Origin: Bog-756 sp036513075
GTDB lineage: Bacteria > Actinomycetota > Acidimicrobiia > Acidimicrobiales > RAAP-2
Direction of reading: 5' to 3'
DNA: 64,000 nucleotides
NCBI GenBank assembly: GCA_036513075.1
Contig: DATBZS010000037.1
Coordinates: forward strand, 55,504 to 119,503
Shown: in pieces, positions 23,912 through 33,360 of the stretch
Numbering within the stretch: position 1 is the first letter of the stretch
Layout: each line of letters starts with the position of its first letter
The notes under the pieces: generated by a model
The model's database searches: none
Told to the model about the DNA's origin: nothing
Seen by the model: the letters and a program-made list of their open reading frames with translations, nothing else
Program-made: the position numbers and the translations under genes

Positions 23912-25945
23912 GTGGAGCATTTCCTGGGGTTCGCCATTCCCGGGATCCCCTATGGCTGCACGTACGCCATCGTGGCGGTCGGTCTGGTGCTCACCTACCA
24001 GGCCACCGGGGTGTTCAACTTCGCCTACGGTGCCCAGGCCTACCTTTCGGCCTACGTCTTCACCCGGTTGGTCCAAGACGAGCACCTCCCGGTGTGGCTG
24101 TCCTTCGTGCTCTCGGTGGTGGTGCTGGGACCGGCGGTCGGCCTTGCGTTCGATTACTTCTTGTTCCGCAAGATCGCCACCACCAACACCACGGCCAAGT
24201 TGGTCACCGGGATCAGCCTGTTCGTGGGTATTCCGGCGATGCTCGCGGTCCTCTTCGGCAGCGCCAACCAGTACAACTCGCCGAGCATCCTGTTCAATCC
24301 GGGCGTTGTCTACTTCCGGCTGGCCGGCACCCCGGTCAACGGCATTGCCATCACCGCGGTGCTCACCACCGTGGTCATCCTCCTCGCTCTCGGGCTCCTG
24401 CTGCGTTTCACCAACCTCGGTCTGCAGATGCGGGGTTCCGTCGAGAGCCGCCGGCTGATCGAACTCGACGGGGTGAACGCGGGCCGGGTGGTGGGGGTGG
24501 CCTGGGCCATCTCCGGGTTCCTGGCCGGACTGGCCGGGGTGCTCCTGGCTCCGAACTACGGACAACTGCAGTTCAGCGACTACGCCGCCCTCATGGTCGC
24601 CGCCTTCGCCGCTGCCGCATGGGCGGTGCTGCGTTCGCTGGCCCTGGCCGCCCTGGTGGGGATCCTCATGGGCGTCATGACCACCACCCTCCAGGGTTAT
24701 CTCCCCGTGGACAGTGTGTGGTCCGCGGCCCTGTTCACGTCGCTCCCCTTCATCGTCCTGATGGCCGCCCTCCTGTTCGTCCCCGGACTGCGCCGCCTCG
24801 ACCGGACGTCGGACCCGATGGCGTCGGTCGACCCTCCGACACCTCCTTCGGTCACCTCGCTGCGCGCCCCGCAGATGGACCGGGTGATCCGCATCCTGTG
24901 GTACGTCCTGCTCGTCGGCTTCGTCGTGTCGATGCTCACCTGGCTGCCGACCACCTGGGAGAACGTGTTCAGCGCCGGGTTGGTGTACTCGGCCCTGTTC
25001 CTGTCGATCACCCTGATCACCGGTTTGGGCGGACAGCTGTCGTTGGCCCAGGCCACACTGGCGGGGGTGGGGGCGTTCACTGCGGCCCAGCTCGCCAGCC
25101 ACTTCGGGACCAACTTCCTGGTGGGCGGTGCGATCGGCGCCGTGGTGGCGGCCGGGGTGGCCGTGATCCTGGCGCTCGCTTCGGTCCGCCTACGTGGCCT
25201 GGGCCTGTGCCTGCTCACCATCGCCGCCGCACTGTTCTTCGACAACAGCGTCTTTCCGCAGTCGCTGTCGAGCGCCCAGGGACAGTCGATCAGCGTCCGC
25301 CCGTCCTGGGTCGGCCTGGGCGTCAGCAACCCCAACGGCCACGCGTTCTTCGTGCTGGCCATGGTGGTCCTGCTGGCCTGCATCGTGGTGGTGAACCTGG
25401 TCCGTCGGGGGACCATCGGCCGGTACCTCGGAGCCATTCGGGGAAGCGAGACCGGAGCTGCAGGCCTCGGGATCAATTTGACCTGGCAGCACGTGGTCAT
25501 CTTCGCCCTCTCCGGACTGGTGGCGGGCATAGGGGGAACCCTGAGTTCGATCCAGCAGCAGCAGGTGAGCCCCGAACTGTTCAACTACCAGCTCTCCCTG
25601 GTGTTCGTGGTCGTCGTGGTCACGACCGGGGCCGCCACGGTGGAGGGCGCTGTGCAGGCCGGGTTCGGATTCGTCGTCCTCCAGCAGCTCCTGACCTACG
25701 TCCCGGCCCGGTTCGGAGGGAACAGCCTGGTGGTGGTGTTCTTCGCGTTCGGAGCCCTGACCTATGCCGCCCATCCCGAAGGGATCCTCGAATACCAGAA
25801 GCGGCGTTGGACGCTGCGGTTCGAACGTCTGATCTTCCATACCGACCCGGCGTCGGGGGGCCGGATACCGGGTGTGTCGGCCGGGCCGACCGGTGGGGTC
25901 ACACCGGTGGCACCGGTCGAACCGGCGGTGGGCGACTATGGCTGA
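23912..25945 (+). CDS. Fused LivH-LivM branched-chain ABC transporter permease
   Basis: A 677-residue integral membrane protein with both permease subunits in one chain. The LivH-like half (about 1-300) begins with GIPYGCTYAIVAVGLVLTYQ. A hydrophilic linker (PDVDPPTPP region, about 300-320) joins the LivM-like half, marked by TGLGGQLSLAQATLAGVGAF. Roughly 16-18 hydrophobic segments are visible. GTG at 23912 is preceded by AAAGGGAG. It would form the membrane channel with the ATPases at 25938 and 26755. The fusion is known in actinobacteria but less common than separate genes. Confidence 0.93.
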   Translation: MEHFLGFAIPGIPYGCTYAIVAVGLVLTYQATGVFNFAYGAQAYLSAYVFTRLVQDEHLPVWLSFVLSVVVLGPAVGLAFDYFLFRKIATTNTTAKLVTGISLFVGIPAMLAVLFGSANQYNSPSILFNPGVVYFRLAGTPVNGIAITAVLTTVVILLALGLLLRFTNLGLQMRGSVESRRLIELDGVNAGRVVGVAWAISGFLAGLAGVLLAPNYGQLQFSDYAALMVAAFAAAAWAVLRSLALAALVGILMGVMTTTLQGYLPVDSVWSAALFTSLPFIVLMAALLFVPGLRRLDRTSDPMASVDPPTPPSVTSLRAPQMDRVIRILWYVLLVGFVVSMLTWLPTTWENVFSAGLVYSALFLSITLITGLGGQLSLAQATLAGVGAFTAAQLASHFGTNFLVGGAIGAVVAAGVAVILALASVRLRGLGLCLLTIAAALFFDNSVFPQSLSSAQGQSISVRPSWVGLGVSNPNGHAFFVLAMVVLLACIVVVNLVRRGTIGRYLGAIRGSETGAAGLGINLTWQHVVIFALSGLVAGIGGTLSSIQQQQVSPELFNYQLSLVFVVVVVTTGAATVEGAVQAGFGFVVLQQLLTYVPARFGGNSLVVVFFAFGALTYAAHPEGILEYQKRRWTLRFERLIFHTDPASGGRIPGVSAGPTGGVTPVAPVEPAVGDYG

Positions 25946-26714
25946 ACCCCGCACTCCTACGCTCCTGGCGGTGGCCGGGGTGACCAAGATCTTCGGTGGC
26001 ATCGTGGCTGTCTGTGACGTCACCATCGACGTCGACAAGGGGGAGAGCATCGGCCTGGTCGGGCCGAACGGCGCCGGGAAGACCACGCTGTTCAACTGCA
26101 TCTGCGGACAGATCCGTCCCGAGCGCGGGACGGTGGAACTCGACGGGGTGAGCCTCCTCGAACTCCCCACCTACAAGCGTGCCCGGATGGGCATCGGCCG
26201 GACCTATCAGCGGATCGAGGTGTTCCCCGACATGACGGTGCGGGACCATCTGGTGGTGGCCGTCCGGGCCCGGCAGGGGAGCGGACGTCTGTGGCGTGAT
26301 CTGTGCAATCTCAGCTCGGTCACCCCCGACGAGCGCGACCAGGTGGACAGTGTGCTCGAGTTGGTGGGGATCGCCGACCGGGCCGAAGTTCCTGTTTCCA
26401 GCCTCGGCCTCGGATCGTGCCGGCTGGTCGAGCTGGCCCGGGCCCTGGTGTCCGAGCCGGTCCTGCTACTGGCCGACGAACCCTCGTCAGGCCTGGACAT
26501 CCACGAGACGGCGGAGTTGGCCGGCGTGCTCCGGACCCTCCAGCGTGAACGGGGACTGGCGCTGCTGCTGGTCGAGCACGACCTGGCCATGGTGGGCGAG
26601 GTGGTCGACCGGGTGATCGTGATGAACCTCGGGAGCGTCATTGCCGAGGGACCCTTCGACACCGTGATGGCCGATCCCGGGGTCCGCCACGCCTATCTCG
26701 GGGTCCAGGCGTGA
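25938..26714 (+). CDS. LivG-like ABC transporter ATP-binding protein
   Basis: A 258-residue ATPase. Walker A GPNGAGKTT, Walker B LLLADEPSSGLD and switch VEHDL are intact. The signature reads LGLGSCRLVELARAL instead of LSxGQ, a variation known in this subgroup, since the partner ATPase carries a canonical signature. ATG at 25938 overlaps the permease stop by eight bases. It pairs with the LivF-like ATPase at 26755 to drive uptake. Confidence 0.92.
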   Translation: MAEPRTPTLLAVAGVTKIFGGIVAVCDVTIDVDKGESIGLVGPNGAGKTTLFNCICGQIRPERGTVELDGVSLLELPTYKRARMGIGRTYQRIEVFPDMTVRDHLVVAVRARQGSGRLWRDLCNLSSVTPDERDQVDSVLELVGIADRAEVPVSSLGLGSCRLVELARALVSEPVLLLADEPSSGLDIHETAELAGVLRTLQRERGLALLLVEHDLAMVGEVVDRVIVMNLGSVIAEGPFDTVMADPGVRHAYLGVQA

Positions 26715-26754
26715 CCCGGCGCGTCGACCACCCATCGTCCCGGGGCGACTCCCG

Positions 26755-27594
26755 GTGACCGCGTCCGGCACCGAGGCGGTACCGGCGCTGCGTGTGGACC
26801 ATGTCTCAGCCGCCTATGGCCCCTACCGGGCGCTGTTCGACGTCACCTTTGCCGTTCCCGCCTCGGGTATCACCGCCCTGATCGGCTCGAACGGTGCCGG
26901 AAAGTCGACCGTGGCCCGGGTTGTCACCGGGCTGCTGGCCAGCTCACAGGGGAGTATCCACCTCGACGGCACCGACGTGACCGGGCTGCCCACCTACAAG
27001 ATCGCCCGACTCGGATGCGCCCATGTTCCCGAGGGCCGCGGGGTCTTCGCCGATCTCACTGTCGAGGAGAACCTGAAGATCCTGTTCCGTCAGAAGCTCG
27101 GACGCCGTCAGGTGCCGGACGCGCTCGAGCGTGCCTACGAATCGTTTCCGATCCTCGGAAGCCGTCGCCGCCAGAACGGCGGGACACTGTCGGGCGGGGA
27201 GCAACGGATCCTGTCGCTGGCCAAGGTGCTGGTGGCCCCGCCGCGGCTCCTGGTGGCCGATGAGATCTCGCTGGGCCTGGCACCGGTCATGATGGACGCC
27301 ATTTATGACGGGCTGCGCAAGATCAACGATGCCGGGACGGCGCTGCTGATCGTCGAGCAGCAGGTGGATCGGGTCCTGGACATCGCGTTGACGGCGGTGG
27401 TGCTCGAGCACGGCACGGTGGCCTACGACGGTCCGGCCGCCACCGCACTGTCCGCCGTGGAATCGGTCCTGGCCACACGCGGCGAGCGGGCCGTGGCCGC
27501 CATGTCTGACCGGAATCGCACCGGGGCCCCTGACGGGGTCACTACAGGTCCGGGGGACGAGCCGGCGGACGATGGACCGGTGACCGGACCGTGA
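26755..27594 (+). CDS. LivF-like ABC transporter ATP-binding protein
   Basis: A 279-residue ATPase. Walker A GSNGAGKST, signature LSGGEQ, Walker B LLVADEISLG, and switch VEQQV are all present; VPEGRGVFADLTVEENL is a LivF hallmark. GTG at 26755 is used and lies 40 bases after the LivG-like stop. A low-complexity Asp/Gly/Pro tail of about 35 residues follows the domain. Last transporter gene before the thiolase. Confidence 0.92.
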   Translation: MTASGTEAVPALRVDHVSAAYGPYRALFDVTFAVPASGITALIGSNGAGKSTVARVVTGLLASSQGSIHLDGTDVTGLPTYKIARLGCAHVPEGRGVFADLTVEENLKILFRQKLGRRQVPDALERAYESFPILGSRRRQNGGTLSGGEQRILSLAKVLVAPPRLLVADEISLGLAPVMMDAIYDGLRKINDAGTALLIVEQQVDRVLDIALTAVVLEHGTVAYDGPAATALSAVESVLATRGERAVAAMSDRNRTGAPDGVTTGPGDEPADDGPVTGP

Positions 27595-27642
27595 GGCCCG
27601 ACTCGCTGCGGAACGAGGGAGTCAGATCGATGAGGAGACACC

Positions 27643-28836
27643 ATGGTCGATGACGGGCGTGATGCAGTGGTGGTCGACGTCGTGCGCACCACGCTGGGCA
27701 AGCGGGGTGGCGCGCTGGCCCACTGGCACCCCGCCGACCTTCTCGGATTCGCCCTCTCGTCGTTGGTTGAGCGCACGGGGGTGGATCCCGGGCAGGTGGA
27801 CGACGTCATCGGCGGGTGCGTGACCCAGGTGGGGGAGCAGAGCACCAACGTGACCCGCAACGCCTGGGTGTCTGCCGGACTGCCCCAGCAGGTGCCAGCC
27901 ACGACGGTCGACCGTCAGTGCGGATCGTCCCAACAGGCGATGCACTTCGCCGCGGCCGGAGTCAAGGCCGGCCACTATGACATGGTGGTGGCCTGTGGGG
28001 TGGAGATGATGAGCCGGGTTCCCTTGGCGGCGAACGCCCGAGGAGGTACCGGCCCGTTTCCACCGTCGTTCCTCGACCAGATCGACGGTCGACTATGGGC
28101 CCAGTTCCGGGTGGCCCAGGTCCTGGCTGACCGGTGGGGGATCGGTCGGCGGGACATGGACGAGTTTGCGCTCGAAAGCCACCGGCGGGCCGCCGAGGCC
28201 TGGGATCAGGGCCGGTTCGCGGGCGAGGCCTTACCGGTACCCCTGAAGGGCGAAGACGGGAGTCTGTCGGGCGGGTCCCTCGAGTCCGACGAGGGGATCC
28301 GCCGGACCGGCTCGATGGAGTCGCTGGCCGGCCTGCCCCCGGCCCAGTCCTGGGAGCCCGATACGGCACCCGACATCACCGCCGGAAACTCGTCGCAGAT
28401 GACAGACGGTGCTTCGGCCATGCTGATCGCAGATCGTTCGGTGGCCGAGCGATTGGGCCTGCCGATTCGGGCCCGCTTCGCCCACGCCACCGTGGCCGCC
28501 GACGATGCCGCCATCGTGCTGTCGGCTCCGGTGCCCGCGACCCAGCGATTGCTCGACCGCTCGGGCATGACCGTCGACCAGTTCGATGCCGTCGAGTGCA
28601 ACGAGGCGTTCGCCGCCATCCCGCTGATGTGGCTCCGGGCCTTTCCCATCGACCCCGGGCGGCTGAACCCCTGCGGTGGAGCGATCGCCATGGGTCATCC
28701 CTTGGGGGCGAGCGGGGTGCGACTGGCGGCCACATTGCTGAACCATCTCGAGGCGACCGGAGGACGTTACGGCTTCCAGACGATGTGCGAGGGCGGGGGC
28801 CAGGCGAATGCCACGGTGATCGAGAGACTGGGCTGA
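27643..28836 (+). CDS. Thiolase (acetyl-CoA acyltransferase)
   Basis: A 397-residue thiolase that cleaves 3-oxoacyl-CoA with CoA. Nucleophile C93 is in DRQCGSSQQ, NEAFA marks the CoA-side loop, H352 lies in GGAIAMGHPLGASG, and the second catalytic cysteine C382 is in CEGGGQ. ATG at 27643 has GAGGAGACACC directly upstream. Co-directional with the Liv-type importer, it would finish beta-oxidation of the imported substrate. It resembles FadA5/FadA6-like enzymes, but side-chain specificity cannot be read by eye. Confidence 0.94.
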   Translation: MVDDGRDAVVVDVVRTTLGKRGGALAHWHPADLLGFALSSLVERTGVDPGQVDDVIGGCVTQVGEQSTNVTRNAWVSAGLPQQVPATTVDRQCGSSQQAMHFAAAGVKAGHYDMVVACGVEMMSRVPLAANARGGTGPFPPSFLDQIDGRLWAQFRVAQVLADRWGIGRRDMDEFALESHRRAAEAWDQGRFAGEALPVPLKGEDGSLSGGSLESDEGIRRTGSMESLAGLPPAQSWEPDTAPDITAGNSSQMTDGASAMLIADRSVAERLGLPIRARFAHATVAADDAAIVLSAPVPATQRLLDRSGMTVDQFDAVECNEAFAAIPLMWLRAFPIDPGRLNPCGGAIAMGHPLGASGVRLAATLLNHLEATGGRYGFQTMCEGGGQANATVIERLG

Positions 28837-28850
28837 CCGTCGTGCGACGG
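28837..28850. terminator. Hairpin between convergent genes
   Basis: CCGTC and GACGG pair around GTGC (28837-28850), immediately after the thiolase stop and 39 bases before the convergent SDR stop at 28889. There is no U-tract. Confidence 0.4.
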
Positions 28851-28888
28851 GTGTCGTCGGCCATACCCCGGCCCGTCGTCGGGTCGGG

Positions 28889-29701
28889 TTACGACCCGGC
28901 AGACTTGGCGGCCTTGGCCGCCTTGTCTTTGACGTAGGCGGCCGTTCCGGCCAGGAAGGCCTCAGGATCCTGCGCCTTGTGCGACGCGAACTGGGCGAAG
29001 AACTCGGGGACGTACACCGAGAGGGCCCCACTGGCGATGCCCTCCATGATGGTGCGCACGGCCTCGTCGACCGTAATGGCCTCGACGTCGTCAGTGAACG
29101 GGTCGTTGTCGGGAAGGGAGAACAGCTCCGTGTCGACCACGCCGGGGTACACCACGGTGACCTTGACCCCGGTATCCCATAGGTCGACGGCCATCGCCTC
29201 GGAGAACACCGCCAGTGCGGCTTTGGAGGCGTCATACGCGGCCTCCCCTGGCGAGCTGAGGGGAGCGGCGACTGAGGACACGTTGACGATGCGCCCGGAC
29301 CCGCGGGCCACCATGTGGGGGAGCAGGGCCAGGGTGAGACGGACGGGGGACAGGTAGTTGATGGCCATCACCGATTCCACGGTCGCCGCGTCCAGGCCGG
29401 TCACGTGCCGACGTTTGGGAATGCCGGCGTTGTTGATCAGGATGTCGACCCCGCCCAACTGCTCGACGGCCTCGACGGCCAGACGGTCCACGGATGCGTT
29501 GTCGCTGAGATCGAGGGCCCACATCGTCGAACCAGGGGAGTGGGTGCGGCACCGGTCGAGAACCTCGGACAGGCGGTCGTGGCGACGGGCCGCGATCCCG
29601 ACGGTGGCGCCGCGGGCCGCGAAGGCCTCGGCTAGCCCGGCGCCGATCCCCGACGAACCCCCGGTGATCACTACTCGTTGGCCGGCGAACAGATCGGACA
29701 T
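28889..29701 (-). CDS. SDR-family oxidoreductase
   Basis: A 270-residue classical SDR. TGGSSGIG is the cofactor loop, NNAG and NVSSVAA with YDASK form the active site, and ARRHDR after strand two suggests NADP(H). The C-terminus has an alanine/lysine tail. ATG at 29701 has AAAGGAG five to six bases upstream; the 29 residues further upstream are shadow. Similar in layout to the SDR at 43587. Probably a hydroxyacyl-CoA or alcohol dehydrogenase. Confidence 0.92.
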   Translation of the reverse strand: MSDLFAGQRVVITGGSSGIGAGLAEAFAARGATVGIAARRHDRLSEVLDRCRTHSPGSTMWALDLSDNASVDRLAVEAVEQLGGVDILINNAGIPKRRHVTGLDAATVESVMAINYLSPVRLTLALLPHMVARGSGRIVNVSSVAAPLSSPGEAAYDASKAALAVFSEAMAVDLWDTGVKVTVVYPGVVDTELFSLPDNDPFTDDVEAITVDEAVRTIMEGIASGALSVYVPEFFAQFASHKAQDPEAFLAGTAAYVKDKAAKAAKSAGS

Positions 29702-29806
29702 GCCTACTCCTTTACTACGTGGACACTTCGCGTGTCGGCCGGCGACCAGGCATCTCCCGGGTCCCGGGTCGATCAGTGACGCGGACACCCTGGACGACCG
29801 AGGTGG

Positions 29807-30613
29807 TCACCGGTTCATCCATACCGGTGCCCGCTTCTCGGCGAAGGCCTTGGGCCCCTCGACGGCGTCCTGGCTGGCGAACACCTCCGACGAGATGGCG
29901 GACTCGATCTTGTAGGCCTCGCGCATGTCCACGGCGAGGCCGCGGAGGACCGACTCCTTCGTTTTGCGGACGGCGAGCGGTCCGTTGGCGGTGATGCGAC
30001 GGGCGTAGTCCTCGGCCCGTTCCAGGAGGCGGTCGGGCGGGCACACCTCGTTGAGCAGCCCCATCTCCATCACCCGATGGGCCGACAGCCGGTCGGCGCA
30101 GAGCAGGAGCTCCATGGCCGCCGGATAGGGGATCTGGCGGGGTAGTCGCACCGTGGTACCGCCCCCGGCGAACAGGCCCCGCTTGGGCTCGAGCACGCCG
30201 AAGGTGGCCGTATCGGCCGCGACCCGGATGTCACACCCTCCCAACATCTCCATGCCCCCGGCCACGCACGTCCCGTTGACGGCGGCGACGATGGGCTTGT
30301 AGAGCTTCACGTTGCGGAGCACCGCCTTGACCCCGTCGTCGAGCCGGTAGCCGTCGATCTCGGTGACCCCGTCCTTCATCTTGGCGGCGAGCGCGGTGAT
30401 CTGGGGGATGTAGGTCTTGAGGTCGGCGCCGACGCAGAAGTCCGGCCCCACTCCGGTCACGATGGCCACCCAGGAGTCGTCCTCGGCGTCGAATCGCTCC
30501 CAGGCCTGGCGCAGCTGGGCGAAGTGGTCCATGTCGAGAGCGTTGCGCGCCTCGGGACGGTCGATGGTGATCCTCACGGTGTGGTCGTCACGACTTTCGT
30601 AGTGGACAGCCAT
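29807..30613 (-). CDS. Enoyl-CoA hydratase/isomerase family protein
   Basis: A 268-residue crotonase. IDRPEARNALD, CVGADLK and NGTCVAGGMEML form the CoA and oxyanion sites; both catalytic glutamates are conserved (GGMEML and GVLEPKRG), so hydration of enoyl-CoA is credible. ATG at 30613 follows GAGAGGAGACCC. It lies downstream of the thiolase-like gene at 30644 on the same strand, with which it may be co-transcribed. Confidence 0.93.
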   Translation of the reverse strand: MAVHYESRDDHTVRITIDRPEARNALDMDHFAQLRQAWERFDAEDDSWVAIVTGVGPDFCVGADLKTYIPQITALAAKMKDGVTEIDGYRLDDGVKAVLRNVKLYKPIVAAVNGTCVAGGMEMLGGCDIRVAADTATFGVLEPKRGLFAGGGTTVRLPRQIPYPAAMELLLCADRLSAHRVMEMGLLNEVCPPDRLLERAEDYARRITANGPLAVRKTKESVLRGLAVDMREAYKIESAISSEVFASQDAVEGPKAFAEKRAPVWMNR

Positions 30614-30643
30614 GGGTCTCCTCTCGATGCGGTGCGAACGTGC

Positions 30644-32068
30644 TCAGCGAATGGCGGTGTGGGCGCCACGTTTGCCGGCGGTCAGGTGGACGGTAGTACC
30701 GCAGAGGTCCTCGTCGTCGTCCAGGGGGTCCTCCATCCGGGCATAGGCGCGGGTGCCGTCGGGCAGATCACAGATGAGAGCGGTCGCCTGCGGGCCCTCC
30801 CGGTCGTATGTCGTCGAGTAGGTGGCGACCGTTGCCGTGCCCTCGGTGCCGGATACCACGGGGACGCTGGGCGGCTCACTCGGCGAAGCGACGGCGTGGA
30901 TGAAGCCATCGGGCCGGGTCGACCACAGGGAGGCAGTGTGGTGCTCCATATGCATCCCGATCCCGGTCACCATGCCCAGAGCGTAGGGGTCGTCCCGTAG
31001 CGTCTCGACCATGGCGGCCAGGGCGTGAGTGCAGTAGTTGCTGCCGGGGCCCCCGTGGTAGGGGAGACCCCCGGTGACGGTCAGGGCCGTCCCAGTCGGT
31101 AGGCCCATGGCGTCGGAGGCGAAGGCCAGCGAGCTGGCGAAGCACGAGTAGAGGTCGAAGTGGGACACCTCGTCGGCGTGGTTGCCCCCGAGAGCGGAAG
31201 TGCTCGCCCGGGCGAGGGCCGGCGAACGGCCCAGGTCGGGACGGGCGGCCAGCGCCCTCGGCTCGTCGGCCGATCCGAGTCCCCGGAGGTGGATCCGCTT
31301 GTCGGACGGGACACCGAGGCGGTCCGCCTCCGCCACCGTGGCGACCAGCACGGCGGCGGCCATGTCGACGTCCATGATGGCCGTCATCAGCTTCGTGTAG
31401 GGCGTGGCCACCATGCGGTTGTCGGGCGACACCGTGGTGATCTCTTCGGGGGCACGGGTGATGGGGAACCAGGCGTCCACAGGGTGTGCGGCGGCCACCT
31501 CGGACATCGGGGCGAGCAGGGCGCCGAGATGTTGCCGGTGCTCGGCCGGGGTGCGCCCGAGGGCCGCCCGGCGGGCGGTATCCAAGAGGGCGAAGGTCAG
31601 GTAGGCCTGGTAGATCCCATTGGCCGCCTCGTCGCGGTCGATGGTGATCGGGAACGGCGTGGGCTCGGCCGGGGCGTGTGACCACTGTGGGTCGGGGAGG
31701 TTGCGGCGGGTGGCCAGCGCCTCGCCCCCGACCACGAGCGCCAGGTCGAGCTCACCGCGGGACATGGCCAGTGCCGTGTCGCGGACCAGGCCGACCGGCA
31801 CCGAGCCGCCGATGCCTGAGTAGACGCGGTGGGCGGGGTCGGCGCCGAACCTGGTGGCCAGCCGGCCGCACGGGTCGTCGTACTCCCAGGACTGGCAGTA
31901 GACGATCTGGAGGCTTTGGATACTCCGGACGGCGTCCGGCACGCCGGCATCGGCGGCGGCGGCGCGGGCCACCTCCTCCCACAGGTCGAGGGGCTCCGGG
32001 GCGGACCGGTCCCGCCACGTGCGACGGGCGGCGCCGATGATGCACAGGGCCCGCGGGTCGACGGGCAT
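30644..32068 (-). CDS. Thiolase-like protein (TLP1/SCP2-thiolase type)
   Basis: A 474-residue protein with the thiolase fold and an extra C-terminal OB-like domain. The normal nucleophile motif is replaced by GGSVPVG, and NEAF is replaced by LYSCFASS, while a His motif GGLPYHGGPGSN is kept. It is thus unlikely to be a normal thiolase. Relatives act as acyl-CoA-binding or non-decarboxylating partners. ATG at 32068 lies 8 bases after the ACAD stop; the longer frame is shadow. It may partner the ACAD or hydratase beside it. Confidence 0.85.
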   Translation of the reverse strand: MPVDPRALCIIGAARRTWRDRSAPEPLDLWEEVARAAAADAGVPDAVRSIQSLQIVYCQSWEYDDPCGRLATRFGADPAHRVYSGIGGSVPVGLVRDTALAMSRGELDLALVVGGEALATRRNLPDPQWSHAPAEPTPFPITIDRDEAANGIYQAYLTFALLDTARRAALGRTPAEHRQHLGALLAPMSEVAAAHPVDAWFPITRAPEEITTVSPDNRMVATPYTKLMTAIMDVDMAAAVLVATVAEADRLGVPSDKRIHLRGLGSADEPRALAARPDLGRSPALARASTSALGGNHADEVSHFDLYSCFASSLAFASDAMGLPTGTALTVTGGLPYHGGPGSNYCTHALAAMVETLRDDPYALGMVTGIGMHMEHHTASLWSTRPDGFIHAVASPSEPPSVPVVSGTEGTATVATYSTTYDREGPQATALICDLPDGTRAYARMEDPLDDDEDLCGTTVHLTAGKRGAHTAIR

Positions 32069-32076
32069 GTCCGGCT

Positions 32077-33288
32077 TCAGGAGGTGCGGGCCTGGCCGGG
32101 CAGTCGAATGGCCCGGTCGGCGATGATGTTCTTCTGCACCTCGGTCGAACCGCCGCCGATGGTGCTGTAGCGCTGGAAGGCGTACAGCCGTGTCCACTTG
32201 CCACGGTCCACCGTGTCCGGTCCCCCGCGTGCCAGCAATCCGGCCGGTCCGAGGAGGTCGACGGCCAGGTCGGCGAGGGTCTGGGCCAGCTCCGACCACT
32301 TGAGTTTGGCGAAGGGCACCTCGGGCCAGTTCTTCTCGCCCTTGATGATCTTGCTCAATGCCCGCATGGTGAGGAGCCGGGCCAACTCGATGTCGGTCCA
32401 GGCCCGGGCTAACCGCTCCTGGATGGACGGGTCCTCGAGGGCGGCGGGGTTGACCGACCGAGCGGCCATGACCATGGCCCGGAGGTCGGCCGCCAGGCTG
32501 GAGATCTGCCCGGCGATGCCCACCCGTTCGTGTCCGAGTGTGCCCATGGCCACCAGCCAACCCTCGCCTTCGCCCCCGAGACGGCTGTCGAGAGGGAGGT
32601 GGGCGTCGTTGAAGTAGACCTCGTTGAACATCTCCTCACCGGTCATGTCACGGATGGGCCGGACCTCGATGCCGGGCGTGTGCATGTCGACGATGAAGGC
32701 GGTGATCCCTTCGTGCTTGGCCCCCCGCTCGATCGCCGTGGGGTCGGTGCGCAGCAGGAAGAGCCCCCAGCGGGCCAGGTGGGCGGTCGAGATCCAGATC
32801 TTCTGACCGTTGACCACGTAGCCGTCGCCGTCCCGGATGGCTGTCGTGCGCAGGTTGGCCAGGTCGTTGCCGGCATCCGGCTCGGAGAACCCCTGGCACC
32901 AGTGTTCGGAGGCGTCGAGAATGCACGGGAGCCAGTGCGCTTTTTGTTCGTCGGTGCCCCAGGCGATGATCATGGGCCCGATCTGCCAGAGCCCGTTGGT
33001 GTTGGCCTGTCCGGGCGTGCGGTACTCGGCCATCACCTCGGAGTAGAGGATGCGCTGCATGGCCGTGGCCGCGCGCCCGTTGTACTCCTCGGGCCAGTGC
33101 ACTGCGGCCCAGCGGCCCTCGTTCAGCACACGCTGCCAGCTGGCCCTGCGCTCCTGGGCTTTCTCGGTCGACATGGCGCCGTCATCGGCCAGCTCCTCGC
33201 TGGCCAGGAACGGTTCCAGGTGCTCGTCGAGCCACGTACGCAACTCGTCGCGGAACGCTTCGTCTTCAGGTGCTAGGGCGAAGTCCAC
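32077..33288 (-). CDS. Acyl-CoA dehydrogenase (FadE-like subunit)
   Basis: A 403-residue acyl-CoA dehydrogenase: NTNGLWQIGPMI, FSEPDAGNDLANL, NGQKIWISTAHLARW and the C-terminal RYSTIGGGSTEVQKNIIADR are all family signatures. In FadE26/29-type enzymes this subunit pairs with a smaller, diverged one. The divergent gene at 33361 encodes such a partner. GTG at 33288 has a TAGCAT -10 box eight bases upstream and no Shine-Dalgarno sequence, so the mRNA is likely leaderless. Confidence 0.93.
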   Translation of the reverse strand: MDFALAPEDEAFRDELRTWLDEHLEPFLASEELADDGAMSTEKAQERRASWQRVLNEGRWAAVHWPEEYNGRAATAMQRILYSEVMAEYRTPGQANTNGLWQIGPMIIAWGTDEQKAHWLPCILDASEHWCQGFSEPDAGNDLANLRTTAIRDGDGYVVNGQKIWISTAHLARWGLFLLRTDPTAIERGAKHEGITAFIVDMHTPGIEVRPIRDMTGEEMFNEVYFNDAHLPLDSRLGGEGEGWLVAMGTLGHERVGIAGQISSLAADLRAMVMAARSVNPAALEDPSIQERLARAWTDIELARLLTMRALSKIIKGEKNWPEVPFAKLKWSELAQTLADLAVDLLGPAGLLARGGPDTVDRGKWTRLYAFQRYSTIGGGSTEVQKNIIADRAIRLPGQARTS

Positions 33289-33296
33289 GGGACGAG

Positions 33297-33302
33297 ATGC
33301 TA
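33297..33302 (-). promoter_or_regulatory. -10 box TAGCAT, probable leaderless promoter
   Basis: TAGCAT on the minus strand ends eight bases before the GTG at 33288, the same geometry as at 2961. A plus-strand TACACT at 33317-33322 is a candidate -10 for the divergent dehydrogenase gene at 33361, which has a normal GGGGGGGAG ribosome-binding site. Confidence 0.45.
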
Positions 33303-33360
33303 GCCGGGCACCCGTCTACACTGTCGGCCAAGCCGTCAACGGTGCCCGGGGGGGAGTGAC

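Noticed and set aside
23906..25102. A 398-codon minus-strand frame opposite the LivHM permease
   Set aside because: Composition is Glu/Gly/Gln-rich, and the plus strand encodes membrane helices in the right order.
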